The notes: generated by a model from the letters alone, not told the origin. A stretch of DNA of 64,000 nt from Hydrogenophilales bacterium (GCA_016719465.1 JADJYY010000041.1:42344-106343), one strand, 5' to 3'; shown: positions 48,993 through 57,911, counted from the first letter of the stretch. Made by a program: numbers and translations.

Positions 48993-49841
48993 ATGAGCAA
49001 CATCGACTACCTGGCCATCACCGCCAGCGGCGAGGATCAGGTCGGCCTGGTCCAGCGCTTCACCAGCCGCATCGCCGAGGCGGGCTGCAACATCGAGGAA
49101 TCCCGCATGGCGGTGCTGGGCGGCCAGTTCGCCATCCTGATGCTGATCTCCGGCCCCTGGAACGCCCTCACCAAGCTGGAGGACCGACTCGACACCATCG
49201 GCGAGGAACTGGGCCTGGCCATCATCCGCAAGCGCACCAAGCCGGCGGAACGCAAGACGCCCCTGGTGCCCTACCGGGTCAACGTGGTGGCCATGGACCA
49301 CCCCGGCATCGTCCACAGCCTGGCGGATTTCTTCGCCCGCCAGGGTATCAACATCGAGGAACTGACCACCGAGACCTATCCGGCCCCCCACACCGGCACC
49401 CCCATGTTCTCGGTGAACATCACCATCGGCGTGCCCGCCGACCTGCACCTGCCCACCCTGCGCGGCGATTTCTTCGACTACTGCGACAACCTGAACCTGG
49501 ACGCGGTGATGGAACCGGCCGGGGATGAAGGTACGCCCAGCCCGGGCGCGCTTCCCGGAAGACGAAAAACGGCAGCCCTGGCTGCCGTTGCTGCTGGAAA
49601 TCCAGCACGTCACCGACCTGGGCGTGGCCGCCGCCATCCGGGCGGACGGCCGCAAGCCGGCCTGCGGTCGGGGCTGCGCCACCTGCTGCCGCAGCCACGC
49701 GGACATCCCCGTCTACCCCCTGGAATTGATGGGCATGGCCTGGTTCGCCAACGAGAAGCTGGAAGGCGGCCTCCGCGGGCGGGTACGGGGCCAGCTGGCC
49801 GACCACCGCAACCTGGGGTCCTGCCCCTTCCTGGTGGATGA
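48993..49841 (+). CDS. GcvR-like tandem ACT-domain protein with lost stop codon
   Basis: The first ~178 residues are two ACT domains (YLAITASGEDQVGLVQRF and VNVVAMDHPGIVHSLADF), as in GcvR-type regulators of glycine cleavage genes. Such proteins normally stop shortly after LNLDAVMEP. Here the frame continues for 105 residues over the start of the YkgJ-family gene, with Arg/Pro/Gly-rich text that looks like out-of-frame reading. One extra G in the GGGG run at ~49519-49522 would restore an ATGA stop/start overlap with the next gene. Function of the ACT part is inferred; the tail is probably not native. Confidence 0.8.
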   Translation: MSNIDYLAITASGEDQVGLVQRFTSRIAEAGCNIEESRMAVLGGQFAILMLISGPWNALTKLEDRLDTIGEELGLAIIRKRTKPAERKTPLVPYRVNVVAMDHPGIVHSLADFFARQGINIEELTTETYPAPHTGTPMFSVNITIGVPADLHLPTLRGDFFDYCDNLNLDAVMEPAGDEGTPSPGALPGRRKTAALAAVAAGNPARHRPGRGRRHPGGRPQAGLRSGLRHLLPQPRGHPRLPPGIDGHGLVRQREAGRRPPRAGTGPAGRPPQPGVLPLPGG

Positions 49842-50133
49842 GGCCTGCGCCATCCACCCCGTGCGGCCCATGGCCTGCCGGCAGTTCAACGTGTTCACCA
49901 CCGTCTGCGCCCCGGGCGAGGACGCCTTCCATACCCGGCGCGGCGACGTCATGGACCCGGACCGCAAGACCAGGGACGAGGCCCTGCGCGAAATGCTGCG
50001 CCACCACGGCGTCAAGGACGGCCGGGAGCGCCGCCGCCTGGTGGAAAGCGGCGAGGTCCACCGCCTGGCGCAAAGCCTGCGGCAAATCCGCTGGGAGAAC
50101 CTGGCGGCGCGCATGTCCGGGGACGAGGCATGA
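49525..50133 (+). CDS. YkgJ family cysteine-cluster protein
   Basis: A 202-residue protein with the clustered cysteines of the YkgJ/zinc- or iron-chelating family (CGRGCATCCRSH near residue 48, then CPFLVDEACAIHPVRPMACR, with another Cys near residue 130). The biochemical role of the family is not established. It starts inside the extended ACT frame and overlaps the mltB start by 4 nt (ATGA), so it belongs to the same operon. Confidence 0.88.
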   Translation: MKVRPARARFPEDEKRQPWLPLLLEIQHVTDLGVAAAIRADGRKPACGRGCATCCRSHADIPVYPLELMGMAWFANEKLEGGLRGRVRGQLADHRNLGSCPFLVDEACAIHPVRPMACRQFNVFTTVCAPGEDAFHTRRGDVMDPDRKTRDEALREMLRHHGVKDGRERRRLVESGEVHRLAQSLRQIRWENLAARMSGDEA

Positions 50134-52073
50134 CGCCGGCCGGCGCCCTGGGCCTGGCTGTCCTCTGGCTGAGCCTGGCCTGGGCGCCCGCCCCGGCGGC
50201 GGAAATGACAACGCAAATATCGGCGGAACCGACGGCGGCAGTGACAGCCGGAACACCTGCGGAAAAACCGGACTTCCCCACCTGGCTGGCGGCGTTCAGC
50301 CGGGACGCCCTGGCCCGGGGCATCTCCCAGGCCACCCTGGATGCCGCCCTGGGCGATGTCCAGCCGATCCCCAAGGTGCTGGAACTGGACCGGCGCCAGC
50401 CGGAATTCCTCGACACCTTCTGGAATTACCTGGATGCCCGCATCACCCCCAGGCAACTGAAGCTGGGCAAGGACAAGCTCTGGATGCATCGCAAGCTGCT
50501 GGGCCAGGTCCAGCGTCGCCAAGGCGTGCCGGCCGCCGTGCTGGTGTCCCTGTGGGGCATGGAAACCCGCTACGGCGCCTTCACCGGCGGCTTCCCCATC
50601 CCGGCGGCCCTGGCCACCCTGGCCCACGACGGCAGGCGCGCCGACTTCTTCCGCAAGGAGTTGCTCGACGCCCTGCGCATCCTCCAGGACGGCCACATCG
50701 CCGCCGTCGACATGAAGGGCTCCTGGGCCGGCGCCATGGGGCAGATGCAGTTCATGCCGTCCACCTTCCTGGACCACGCCGTGGACGCGGACGGCGACGG
50801 CCGCAAGGACATCTGGCGTTCCCTGCCGGACGCCCTGGAATCCGGCGCCCGCTACCTGCAACGCGTGGGCTGGCGGCAAGACGAGCTTTGGGGCCGGGAA
50901 GTGCGCCTGCCGGCGGACTTCGACCACGGCCTGGCCACCCTGGGCAACAAGCAGCCCGTGAACCGCTGGGCCGCCCTGGGGGTCACGCTGGCGGACGGCA
51001 AGCCGCTGCCCCGCTCGGAATTGCCCGGGGCCATCCTCCTGCCCCAGGGCCATGCCGGACCGGCGTTCCTGGTGTATCGCAACTTCGAGGCGATCATGGC
51101 CTGGAACCGCTCCGTCAACTACGCCCTGAGCGTGGCGCTGCTGGCCGACCGGCTACGGGGCCAGCCGCCGCCGATGCTGGGCCGCGACGCCGACAACCGG
51201 CGCCTGGGACGGGAAGACATCCTGGAGATGCAGCGCCTGCTGAGCGGCCGGGGATTCCCGACCGGCGATCCGGACGGCGTGCCCGGCAGCCGCACCCGGG
51301 AGGCCATCCGCGCCTTCCAGAACAGCGCCGGCCTGCCGGTGGACGGCCACGCCTCGGCCACCCTGCTGGAGCACCTGCGCCAGGAGGGTCGGCTGCACGC
51401 CCAATCCGCATGCCCAATCCGTGTCCGCGGCGCCGGTGGCCGCCCACTGAGGGTCTCAGTCCGTCTCGGCCAGCAGGGCCTCCAGCCTGGCCACCGCCTC
51501 CGGGTTGTCCCATTCGATGGAGCCGAACAGCCCCAGCCGGATCCGCCCCTGCTTGTCCACCACATAGCTGGTGGGGAAGGCGAACACGTTCCAGGCCTTG
51601 AGACTCGCCCCCTCGCCGTCCAGCACGATGGGGAAATTCACCGGCACCTGCTTGAGGAAGGCGCGGATCTCCTCCGGCGTTTCCCCCACGTTGACCCCCA
51701 GGAGGGTGAAGGGCCGGCCGGCGAGTTTCTCCGCCAGGCGGGCCATGGAGGGCATTTCCTTGCGGCAGGGCGGGCACCACACCGCCCAGAAATTCACCAG
51801 CACCACCTTGCCCCGCAGGCCGTCGAGCTTCACCGTGCCGCCGTCCAGGGCCGGCAGGGCCAGGGCCGGCGCGGGCTTGGCCGGCAGGGTCTTGAGTTCC
51901 GCCGCGGACAGCGGCGCGGCCAGGCAGGCGAGGATCAGGGCAAAACACCAGGATTTCATGGCGGGGCCTTTCGATTGATTTTGTCCATCAGGGGTTGCAA
52001 GCCCTCCAGCACGATCTGGCCCAGCCGTTCGCCGGCCGCCACTTCCCGGGCGTTGATATCCGAGCGGCGGTAG
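50130..52073 (+). CDS. mltB: Lytic murein transglycosylase (MltB type) with frameshifted C-terminus
   Basis: An N-terminal signal-like segment ends near AAEM. The catalytic domain (residues ~50-330) has the catalytic Glu in WGMETRYGAF and AGAMGQMQFMPST. A peptidoglycan-binding domain follows (residues ~365-425, IRAFQNSAGLPVDGHASATLL). It cleaves peptidoglycan to 1,6-anhydromuropeptides. The frame then runs to 647 residues, over 200 beyond the usual end and antisense to the TlpA-like gene. A 13-nt duplication at 51399-51421 explains this: without it the protein ends LHAQSVSAAPVAAH at a TGA at 51448. Confidence 0.88.
   Translation: MTPAGALGLAVLWLSLAWAPAPAAEMTTQISAEPTAAVTAGTPAEKPDFPTWLAAFSRDALARGISQATLDAALGDVQPIPKVLELDRRQPEFLDTFWNYLDARITPRQLKLGKDKLWMHRKLLGQVQRRQGVPAAVLVSLWGMETRYGAFTGGFPIPAALATLAHDGRRADFFRKELLDALRILQDGHIAAVDMKGSWAGAMGQMQFMPSTFLDHAVDADGDGRKDIWRSLPDALESGARYLQRVGWRQDELWGREVRLPADFDHGLATLGNKQPVNRWAALGVTLADGKPLPRSELPGAILLPQGHAGPAFLVYRNFEAIMAWNRSVNYALSVALLADRLRGQPPPMLGRDADNRRLGREDILEMQRLLSGRGFPTGDPDGVPGSRTREAIRAFQNSAGLPVDGHASATLLEHLRQEGRLHAQSACPIRVRGAGGRPLRVSVRLGQQGLQPGHRLRVVPFDGAEQPQPDPPLLVHHIAGGEGEHVPGLETRPLAVQHDGEIHRHLLEEGADLLRRFPHVDPQEGEGPAGEFLRQAGHGGHFLAAGRAPHRPEIHQHHLAPQAVELHRAAVQGRQGQGRRGLGRQGLEFRRGQRRGQAGEDQGKTPGFHGGAFRLILSIRGCKPSSTIWPSRSPAATSRALISERR
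51399..51421 (+). repeat. 13-nt slippage duplication in the 3' end of mltB
   Basis: gcccaatccgcat (51399-51411) is followed at once by gcccaatccg (51412-51421), a 13-nt period. Thirteen is not a multiple of three, so the insertion shifts the mltB frame. Confidence 0.8.
51456..51959 (-). CDS. TlpA/ResA-like periplasmic thioredoxin-fold protein
   Basis: A 167-residue protein with a signal peptide (WCFALILACLAAPLSAA, cleavage near residue 19) and a thioredoxin-like domain with active site WCPPC near residue 69 (LVNFWAVWCPPCRKEMP). It likely reduces disulfides in the periplasm, for example in cytochrome c maturation. The TlpA/ResA family is clear; the partner is not. Its start overlaps the stop of the upstream secreted protein (ATGA), and it converges on mltB. 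Confidence 0.9.
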   Translation of the reverse strand: MKSWCFALILACLAAPLSAAELKTLPAKPAPALALPALDGGTVKLDGLRGKVVLVNFWAVWCPPCRKEMPSMARLAEKLAGRPFTLLGVNVGETPEEIRAFLKQVPVNFPIVLDGEGASLKAWNVFAFPTSYVVDKQGRIRLGLFGSIEWDNPEAVARLEALLAETD

Positions 52074-52732
52074 AAGCCGTCGCGCAGCCCGGGCAGGACG
52101 GTCATCCACACCTGGCTGCCGGCCTCCTCCAGGAAGCCCTTGAGCCGGTCGCGCCACCAGAAGCCGGCGGAGGACATGGGCTGGAGGATGACCAGATCGA
52201 GCCGGGTCCGGGTCACCACCGGGTCGTATTGCGGCTCCCGGCCGGGATCCAGTTCCTGGTAGAGCAGGGGGAACAGCAACAGGGCGCCCGCCACGGGCTG
52301 CTTGCCTTCCTGGCCGAATCGCTCGCGCCAGGCGTTCGCGGCGCGCAGGGCCAGGCTGGCGGCCCGGCCCGTGGTCACCAGCACGATGCCGCGATCCGGG
52401 TTGCGCTGGCGCAGGGCCTCCAGCCAGTCGGCCAGGTCCTGGTCCGGCACCTGGCCCCAGCCGCTGGGCAGCAGGGGCAGGAAATAGGGGGCGAAGAAAT
52501 CCGTCATCCAGGTTTCCACGCCCCGGGCCGCCAGGTCGGCGGCGGCCTTGTGTTCTTCCTCCACGCGGCCGAACTGGCCGGTGAGCCATACCGCCAGGAC
52601 CTTGCCCTCGGCCGGGTAGCGCTGGCTCACCACTTCCGTCCCGGAGGCCAGGCGTATGACCTGGTCGTCGGCGGCCCAGGCCGGGCCGACGAGCAGCATC
52701 AGGCCCAGCGCCCCCAAGCGCCGCCGGATCAT
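51956..52732 (-). CDS. Secreted protein of unknown function, possibly alpha/beta-hydrolase-like
   Basis: From the ATG at 52732 this is 258 residues with a signal peptide (LGALGLMLLVGPAWA). The mature part has alternating hydrophobic strands and helices reminiscent of an alpha/beta-hydrolase (GIVLVTTGRAASLAL, VAGALLLFPLLYQEL), but I see no unambiguous catalytic triad. Upstream in-frame ATGs (52753, 52816) are possible. It is coupled to the TlpA-like gene, so a periplasmic role is likely. Confidence 0.65.
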   Translation of the reverse strand: MIRRRLGALGLMLLVGPAWAADDQVIRLASGTEVVSQRYPAEGKVLAVWLTGQFGRVEEEHKAAADLAARGVETWMTDFFAPYFLPLLPSGWGQVPDQDLADWLEALRQRNPDRGIVLVTTGRAASLALRAANAWRERFGQEGKQPVAGALLLFPLLYQELDPGREPQYDPVVTRTRLDLVILQPMSSAGFWWRDRLKGFLEEAGSQVWMTVLPGLRDGFYRRSDINAREVAAGERLGQIVLEGLQPLMDKINRKAPP

Positions 52733-52916
52733 TACGCCCCAGGTTCCGAACATGGCCATCGGCAAATGCATTCCATCCCATCGCAACGGGCTGAATTTAA
52801 CCGATCGAAGCGGCAAAGACCCTGGTATGTCTTACCCTGCCGGGCTGTTCCAGATGACCCGGCCCATGCGAACATTGCCGCGCTACGGCTCATCCAACCC
52901 GCAAGCCTTCCGCCCC

Positions 52917-54698
52917 ATGGCCACCCTGATTCCCAGCCTGTCTTCCCGCCTGTCCCGCATGACCTCGGGAGAGAAGCGCTTCGCCCAGCGCCTGGAGGCC
53001 AAGCTGGAGGAGGACTACCTGTGCTGGTACGACCTGCCGGTGGGGCCGGCCAACGTGCATCCGGATTTCATCGTCCTGCACCCGAAACGCGGCCTGATCA
53101 TCCTGGAGGTGAAGGACTGGAAGCCGGACACCCTGCGGGCCATGACCCGCGCCGACGCCACCCTGCTCACGGACGCCGGCATGAAGCGGGTCCCCAACCC
53201 CCTGGAGCAGGCCCGCCAGTACGCCCACGCGGTGGTGGACGTGCTGGAGAAGGACCCCCAGCTCACCTTCTCCAGCGGCAGGATGAAGGGACGCCTGCTG
53301 TTTCCCTGGACCTACGGCGTGGTGCTGGCCAACATCAGCCGGCGCCAGTTCGAGGCCGCCGAGCTGGCGGAAGTGCTGGAACCCCACCGGGTGATCTGCC
53401 AGGACGAGATGACCGAATCCGCGGAGGCGGAGGCCTTCCAGCAACGGCTGTGGGACATGTTCCACCTGGGCGGCTTCGGCCATCTGTCCCTGCCCCAGCT
53501 CGACCGTATCCGCTGGCACCTGTTTCCCGAGATCCGCCTGCCCGCCAGGCAGATCGGCCTGTTCGACGAGGTGGAGGACGCGGAGGCGCCGGACCTGCTG
53601 CGTGTTCTCGACCTGCAGCAGGAACAGCTGGCGCGCAGCCTGGGCGAGGGCCACCGGGTCATCCACGGCGTGGCCGGCTCCGGCAAGACCCTGATCCTGG
53701 GCTACCGCGCCGAGCACCTGGCCCGGACGTGCGCCAAGCCCATCCTGGTGCTGTGCTACAACAAGGCCCTGGCCCGGCGCCTGGAACACTGGATGCACGC
53801 CAAGGGCGTTTCCGACAAGGTGCACATCGCCAGCTTCCATGCCTGGTGCCACCGCCAGCTTACCGTCTACCACGTGGGCCTACCCCACGGCGACCCCGGC
53901 GACCCGGGTTACTGGGGGGCCATGGTGCAACGGGTGATCGAGGGCGTGGACCGGCACCTGATCCCCGCCGGCCAGTACGACGCCGTGCTCATCGACGAGG
54001 GCCACGACTTCCGCCCGGAATGGCTGAAGCTGGTGGTGCGCATGGTGGACCCCCTCACCGATTCCCTGCTGCTGCTGTACGACGACGCCCAGTCCATCTA
54101 CGACACCGGCCGACGGCGGGATTTCAGCTTCCGCGGCGTGGGCATCCGCGCCCAGGGCCGCACCACCATCCTCAAGGTGAATTACCGCAACACCCGGGAA
54201 ATCCTGGACTTCGCCGCCGGTTTCGCCCGGGAACTGCTGCGCGCCACCGATGCCGGCGACGACGGCGTGCCGCGCCTGGCGCCGGTTTCCGCCGGCCGCC
54301 ACGGCGACGCGCCGAGCCTGGTGAAGCTGCCCAGCCTGCGCGACGAGGCCGCCTGGCTGGCGGACCAGCTCAAGGCCGCCCATCGCGCCGGCACCCCCTG
54401 GCGCGACATGGCCGTGCTCTACCGCCATTACGAGCCCGTGGGCAAGACCGTCAACAGCGTGTTCCGCCTGGCCGGCATCCCCCTCACCTGGAAGGATGCC
54501 ATCCGCTTCAGCGACCGGCAGGACACGGTCAAGCTGCTGCCCTTCCACAGCAGCAAGGGCCTGGAATTCCCCGTGGTGGCCATCCCCGGCGTGGGCCGGG
54601 AGGCCAGCGAAAAAGGCGGCGCCGACGAGGAGGAAGCCCGTCTCCTCTACGTGGCCATGACCCGCGCCACCGAGAAACTGCTGGTCACCGGCGCCTGA
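52917..54698 (+). CDS. NERD-domain nuclease fused to UvrD-like helicase
   Basis: A 593-residue protein. The N-terminal NERD (nuclease-related) domain has HPDFIVLHPKRGLIILEVKDW near residue 45. The SF1 helicase carries Walker A GVAGSGKT near residue 250, motif II LIDEGHDF, VNYRNTREIL (motif IV-like) and YVAMTRATEKLLV (motif VI). It may process damaged or foreign DNA; no substrate is known from sequence. The ATG at 52917 fits the domain start. It stands alone, without obvious defence partners. Confidence 0.88.
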   Translation: MATLIPSLSSRLSRMTSGEKRFAQRLEAKLEEDYLCWYDLPVGPANVHPDFIVLHPKRGLIILEVKDWKPDTLRAMTRADATLLTDAGMKRVPNPLEQARQYAHAVVDVLEKDPQLTFSSGRMKGRLLFPWTYGVVLANISRRQFEAAELAEVLEPHRVICQDEMTESAEAEAFQQRLWDMFHLGGFGHLSLPQLDRIRWHLFPEIRLPARQIGLFDEVEDAEAPDLLRVLDLQQEQLARSLGEGHRVIHGVAGSGKTLILGYRAEHLARTCAKPILVLCYNKALARRLEHWMHAKGVSDKVHIASFHAWCHRQLTVYHVGLPHGDPGDPGYWGAMVQRVIEGVDRHLIPAGQYDAVLIDEGHDFRPEWLKLVVRMVDPLTDSLLLLYDDAQSIYDTGRRRDFSFRGVGIRAQGRTTILKVNYRNTREILDFAAGFARELLRATDAGDDGVPRLAPVSAGRHGDAPSLVKLPSLRDEAAWLADQLKAAHRAGTPWRDMAVLYRHYEPVGKTVNSVFRLAGIPLTWKDAIRFSDRQDTVKLLPFHSSKGLEFPVVAIPGVGREASEKGGADEEEARLLYVAMTRATEKLLVTGA

Positions 54699-54796
54699 AC
54701 GCCGCGCCGCGCGGGGCATTCCAGCCCGGCTTTAACATATTGATCCATCAGGCTATGCTGCAATCGTCATCAGCCCGGACCCTTTCCCCAGCGATC

Positions 54797-55168
54797 ATGG
54801 AAGTCGGCCCCCTCACCCCCTCCACCGTCCCCGCCCTCACCGCGGCGGAGTCGCGCGGGCGCCGGTCCGCCGTGGAGAAAACCGCCGCGGAACAGCCCCC
54901 CGCCGCCCGGGAACCCCGGCGGGAGGTCGTGGAGCAGGCCCTCGCCGACCGGCGGGAGGCATTGCGGGCCAGTCAGGAAGCCCGCCGTGAACAAACCCTC
55001 CAGGCCGCCTCGGGGGGCAGCATCCAGTTCGAGCATGAGGACGGCACCCGCATCATGAAGGTGATGGACAGCAAGGACGTGCTGATCTACCAGGTTCCGC
55101 CCAAGGGCGAACTCATGCTGGTCAGAGCCGAGGAAGCCGCAGACCGGCGCGCGCCGATCAAGGCCTGA
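54797..55168 (+). CDS. FlaG-like small protein
   Basis: A 123-residue hydrophilic protein. A Glu/Arg-rich helical first half precedes a C-terminal FlaG-like core (IQFEHEDGTRIMKVMDSKDV, then YQVPPKGELMLV). FlaG proteins affect flagellar filament length, but no flagellar gene is nearby, so this assignment is weak. A TTTAAC-17-TATGCT promoter-like pair lies at 54731-54759. The ATG inside that -10 box (54755) is therefore not chosen. Confidence 0.6.
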   Translation: MEVGPLTPSTVPALTAAESRGRRSAVEKTAAEQPPAAREPRREVVEQALADRREALRASQEARREQTLQAASGGSIQFEHEDGTRIMKVMDSKDVLIYQVPPKGELMLVRAEEAADRRAPIKA

Positions 55169-55270
55169 CCCCCGGTCGCGCGCGGACGTCTTGCCGCCCG
55201 GCGGGCTTTCCGCTGGCATTCCCATTGGCATTCTCGTTGGCATTCCGGAAGGGGGCGAGGAAGGGAACGC

Positions 55271-56386
55271 TCAGTCAGTCAGTTCGTAGGCCGTGCTGCG
55301 CCCGCCACCCGACGATCTGCGCAGCACGCCAAGGCCGATCAGCTCGTTGATGTCGCGCAGGGCGGTATCGGGCGAGCACTTGGCGACGGACGCCCACCGG
55401 CTGCTGGTAAGCCGACCCTCGAAGCCATCGAGCAGCCGGTTGAGCAGCTTCACCTGGCGCTCGTTCATCGGCATCCCCGCCCAGCGCTGCCAGAAGCGCG
55501 CCTTGGCCAGCACGGCGTCGAGGGTGTGCTGGGCGCCGTCCAGCGCCCGGCGCAAGGTGCCCAGGAACCAGGCCAGCCATTCGGTGGCGTCGAGGCTGCC
55601 TTGCTGGGTCCGTTCCAGCACCTCGTAATAGGCCTCGCGCTCCCGCTGGATCCGCGCCGAAAGGCTGTAGAAACGCCGCGGGCTACCGTCGGCGCGGGCC
55701 AGGAACAGATCCCCCACCGCGCGGGCGATGCGGCCGTTGCCATCGTCGAACGGGTGCAGGGTCACGAACCACAGGTGCGCCAGGCCCGCCTTGATCAACG
55801 CCGGCTCCGGCGTCGCGGCGTTCGCCCAGCCCAGGAACCGCGTCATTTCGGCCTCCAGCCGCGCGGCGGGCGGCGCCTGGAAATGCACCTTCCGGCGATG
55901 CGCGGGACCTGAAACCACCTGCATGGGCCCCGCGGCGTCATCCCGCCAGGCGCCGACGCGGATGCGGACGAGGCCGCTGTAACCCGTGGGAAACAGGGCG
56001 GCCTGCCAGGCGAACAGGCGCTCGGCGGTCAGGGGCGCGGCACAGCGCGACGTGGCGTCCAGCACCATATCCACGACCCCTTCGACATGGCGATCCACCG
56101 GGGCCAGCGCGCCGATCTCCACGCCCAGGCGGCGGGCGATGGAAGAACGCACCGACTCTGCGTCGAGCCGCTCGCCCTCGATCTCGCTGGTCCTGACCAC
56201 ATCTTCCGTGAGCGCCCCCAGGCTGGCCCGGTCGCGCAAAACCATGCCGACATCGGCCAGGCGACCCATGAGCAGCCCCTGGGCGCGGCTGACGTCGGAC
56301 AGCAAGCCGACCAGCGCTGCCAGGTCGTAGCGCCAGGCAGGCCAGTCGTCGGCCTGCCAGATATAGTGATTTTCTCCGCTTTCCAT
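55271..56386 (-). CDS. Fic family AMPylase with N-terminal inhibitory motif
   Basis: A 371-residue Fic protein. An N-terminal DUF4172-like segment (WPAWRYDLAAL) is followed by the inhibitory helix motif TSEIEGE near residue 66 (class II arrangement). The Fic core HPFDDGNGRIAR is near residue 212, and the C-terminus has a winged-helix-like region (PDTALRDINELIGLGVL). Fic enzymes transfer AMP to target proteins, and the SxxxE motif keeps them inactive until relieved. No antitoxin gene is adjacent, as expected for an internally inhibited form. Confidence 0.93.
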   Translation of the reverse strand: MESGENHYIWQADDWPAWRYDLAALVGLLSDVSRAQGLLMGRLADVGMVLRDRASLGALTEDVVRTSEIEGERLDAESVRSSIARRLGVEIGALAPVDRHVEGVVDMVLDATSRCAAPLTAERLFAWQAALFPTGYSGLVRIRVGAWRDDAAGPMQVVSGPAHRRKVHFQAPPAARLEAEMTRFLGWANAATPEPALIKAGLAHLWFVTLHPFDDGNGRIARAVGDLFLARADGSPRRFYSLSARIQREREAYYEVLERTQQGSLDATEWLAWFLGTLRRALDGAQHTLDAVLAKARFWQRWAGMPMNERQVKLLNRLLDGFEGRLTSSRWASVAKCSPDTALRDINELIGLGVLRRSSGGGRSTAYELTD

Positions 56387-56808
56387 GCGGTGATTATGGG
56401 AGCTATTCTCCGCGCCAGCTACAAATTTGTGCCATGCCGGTACTGCGATGGTCGCAGCGATCGGCGGCAGGCAAGATCACTGGAAGCTTCCTGGATCACC
56501 ACGTTCCCCCAAGCTAGCGATGGCCCCCCACCCCGTCAATGCCGGGAGTAAAGCGGCGCGGCAATCCAACTTGTCAACGGCTTACCCGGCCTTGCGGCTT
56601 GTACCTTGTGCCGGAAACCCCTGGATCGCCACGGCCCTTCGGGCCTCGCGATGACGCCATCGCGCGTAGGCGCAGCCGACGCGGCAATCCAGCCCAAAAC
56701 CGGGACCAATCGTTTCGCATCGATGATCACAGGGTTTTCCCAGGCAGCTTCCAACACCTTGGGACTACGCTCCCGCCATTACCCGCCCATCCGCCCTAAA
56801 ATGCCTGC
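56387..56808. other. Gene-free interval with palindromic repeat
   Basis: This 422-bp gap lies between the divergent Fic and SrkA-like genes. It contains a REP-like palindrome and two copies of gcggcaatcca (one near 56560, one near 56690). I see no convincing coding frame or RNA gene. Confidence 0.5.
56622..56656. repeat. REP-like palindrome
   Basis: Stem segments ATCGC (56625) with GCGAT (56648) and GGCCC (56633) with GGGCC (56641) form a hairpin. It is typical of short interspersed palindromic units. Confidence 0.5.
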
Positions 56809-57807
56809 ATGCCGCCCACCCCGCCCTACGCCCACCTCACCCCCGACGCCGTGCTCGACGCCCTCGACAGCGTCGGCCTGGGCACCGACGGCCGGCTGCT
56901 GGCCCTGAACAGCTACGAGAACCGGGTCTATCAGGTGGGTCGGGAAGAGGGCCCGCCGGTGGTGGCCAAGTTCTACCGGCCGGCGCGCTGGTCCGACGCG
57001 GCCATCCTGGAGGAACACGCCTTCACCCGGGAACTGGCCGATCTGGAAATCCCGGTGGTGCCGCCCCTGGTCCTGGAGAACGGCGCCACGCTGCATGAGC
57101 ACGCAGGCTTCCGCTTCGCCGTCTATCCCCGCCGGGGCGGGCGCATGCCCGAGTTCGACCGCCCCGAGACCCTGGAATGGATGGGCCGCTTCATCGGCCG
57201 CATCCATGCCGTGGGCGCCCTGAAACCCTTCGCACACCGCCCCGTCCTGGACATCGCCAGTTTCGGCGAGGAACCGCGCGACTTCCTGCTGGGGGGTGGA
57301 TGGTTGCCGGCCGATCTGCTGCCGGCCTGGAAAAGCGTCATCGACCAGGCCCTGGACCTGGCCCGGCACTGCTTCGAGCGGGCCGGTCATTTCGCCACCC
57401 TGCGCCTGCACGGCGACTGCCACGCCGGCAACGTGCTGTGGACCGAGGGGGGAGAAACCCCGGGCCCCCATTTCGTGGACTTCGACGACAGCCGCATGGG
57501 GCCGGCGGTGCAGGACCTGTGGATGCTGCTGTCCGGCGACCGGGGCAGCCAGGTCCGGCAACTGGCCGACGTGCTGGCGGGCTACGAGGATTTCCGCGAA
57601 TTCGACCCCCGCGAGCTGCACCTGGTGGAGGCCCTGCGCACCCTGCGCCTGATCCACCACGCCGCCTGGCTGGCCCGGCGCTGGGACGACCCGGCCTTCC
57701 CCGTTGCCTTCCCCTGGTTCAACACCCAGCACTACTGGCAGGACCGCATCCTGGAACTACGGGAACAGATCGCCCTGATGCAGGAGGAGCCGCTGTGGCC
57801 CAGTTGA
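56809..57807 (+). CDS. srkA: SrkA/RdoA-like serine/threonine protein kinase
   Basis: A 332-residue aminoglycoside-phosphotransferase-fold kinase of the YihE/RdoA type (SYENRVYQVG near residue 36). The catalytic loop is LHGDCHAGNVLW near residue 200 and the metal-binding segment VDFDDSRMGPAVQDLW. The E. coli homologue protects against stress-induced death, partly by acting on toxin-antitoxin pathways. It lies alone after a repeat-bearing interval. Confidence 0.9.
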   Translation: MPPTPPYAHLTPDAVLDALDSVGLGTDGRLLALNSYENRVYQVGREEGPPVVAKFYRPARWSDAAILEEHAFTRELADLEIPVVPPLVLENGATLHEHAGFRFAVYPRRGGRMPEFDRPETLEWMGRFIGRIHAVGALKPFAHRPVLDIASFGEEPRDFLLGGGWLPADLLPAWKSVIDQALDLARHCFERAGHFATLRLHGDCHAGNVLWTEGGETPGPHFVDFDDSRMGPAVQDLWMLLSGDRGSQVRQLADVLAGYEDFREFDPRELHLVEALRTLRLIHHAAWLARRWDDPAFPVAFPWFNTQHYWQDRILELREQIALMQEEPLWPS

Positions 57808-57833
57808 TGTTCCACCCAAGAGAAACGCCGTCA

Positions 57834-57911
57834 CTCCCCCTCCCCGCCTCCCCCGCATGCGGGGGAGGGGTTGCCTCCCTCCCCGCTGGCGGGGAGGGCC
57901 GGGGTGGGGAG
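57834..57911 (+). repeat. GC-rich palindromic dispersed repeat, copy 2
   Basis: Same 78-bp layout as copy 1: CCTCCCCCGC-AT-GCGGGGGAGG, then CTCCCCGC-TG-GCGGGGAG, ending gggtggggag. It lies between srkA and the amidotransferase gene. Confidence 0.85.

Noticed and set aside
51995..55168. A roughly 1,050-residue plus-strand frame across 52-55 kb
   Set aside because: It is Arg/Pro/Gly-rich out-of-frame reading of the secreted-protein and NERD-helicase genes. Only its last ~123 codons (54797-55168) look like a real gene.
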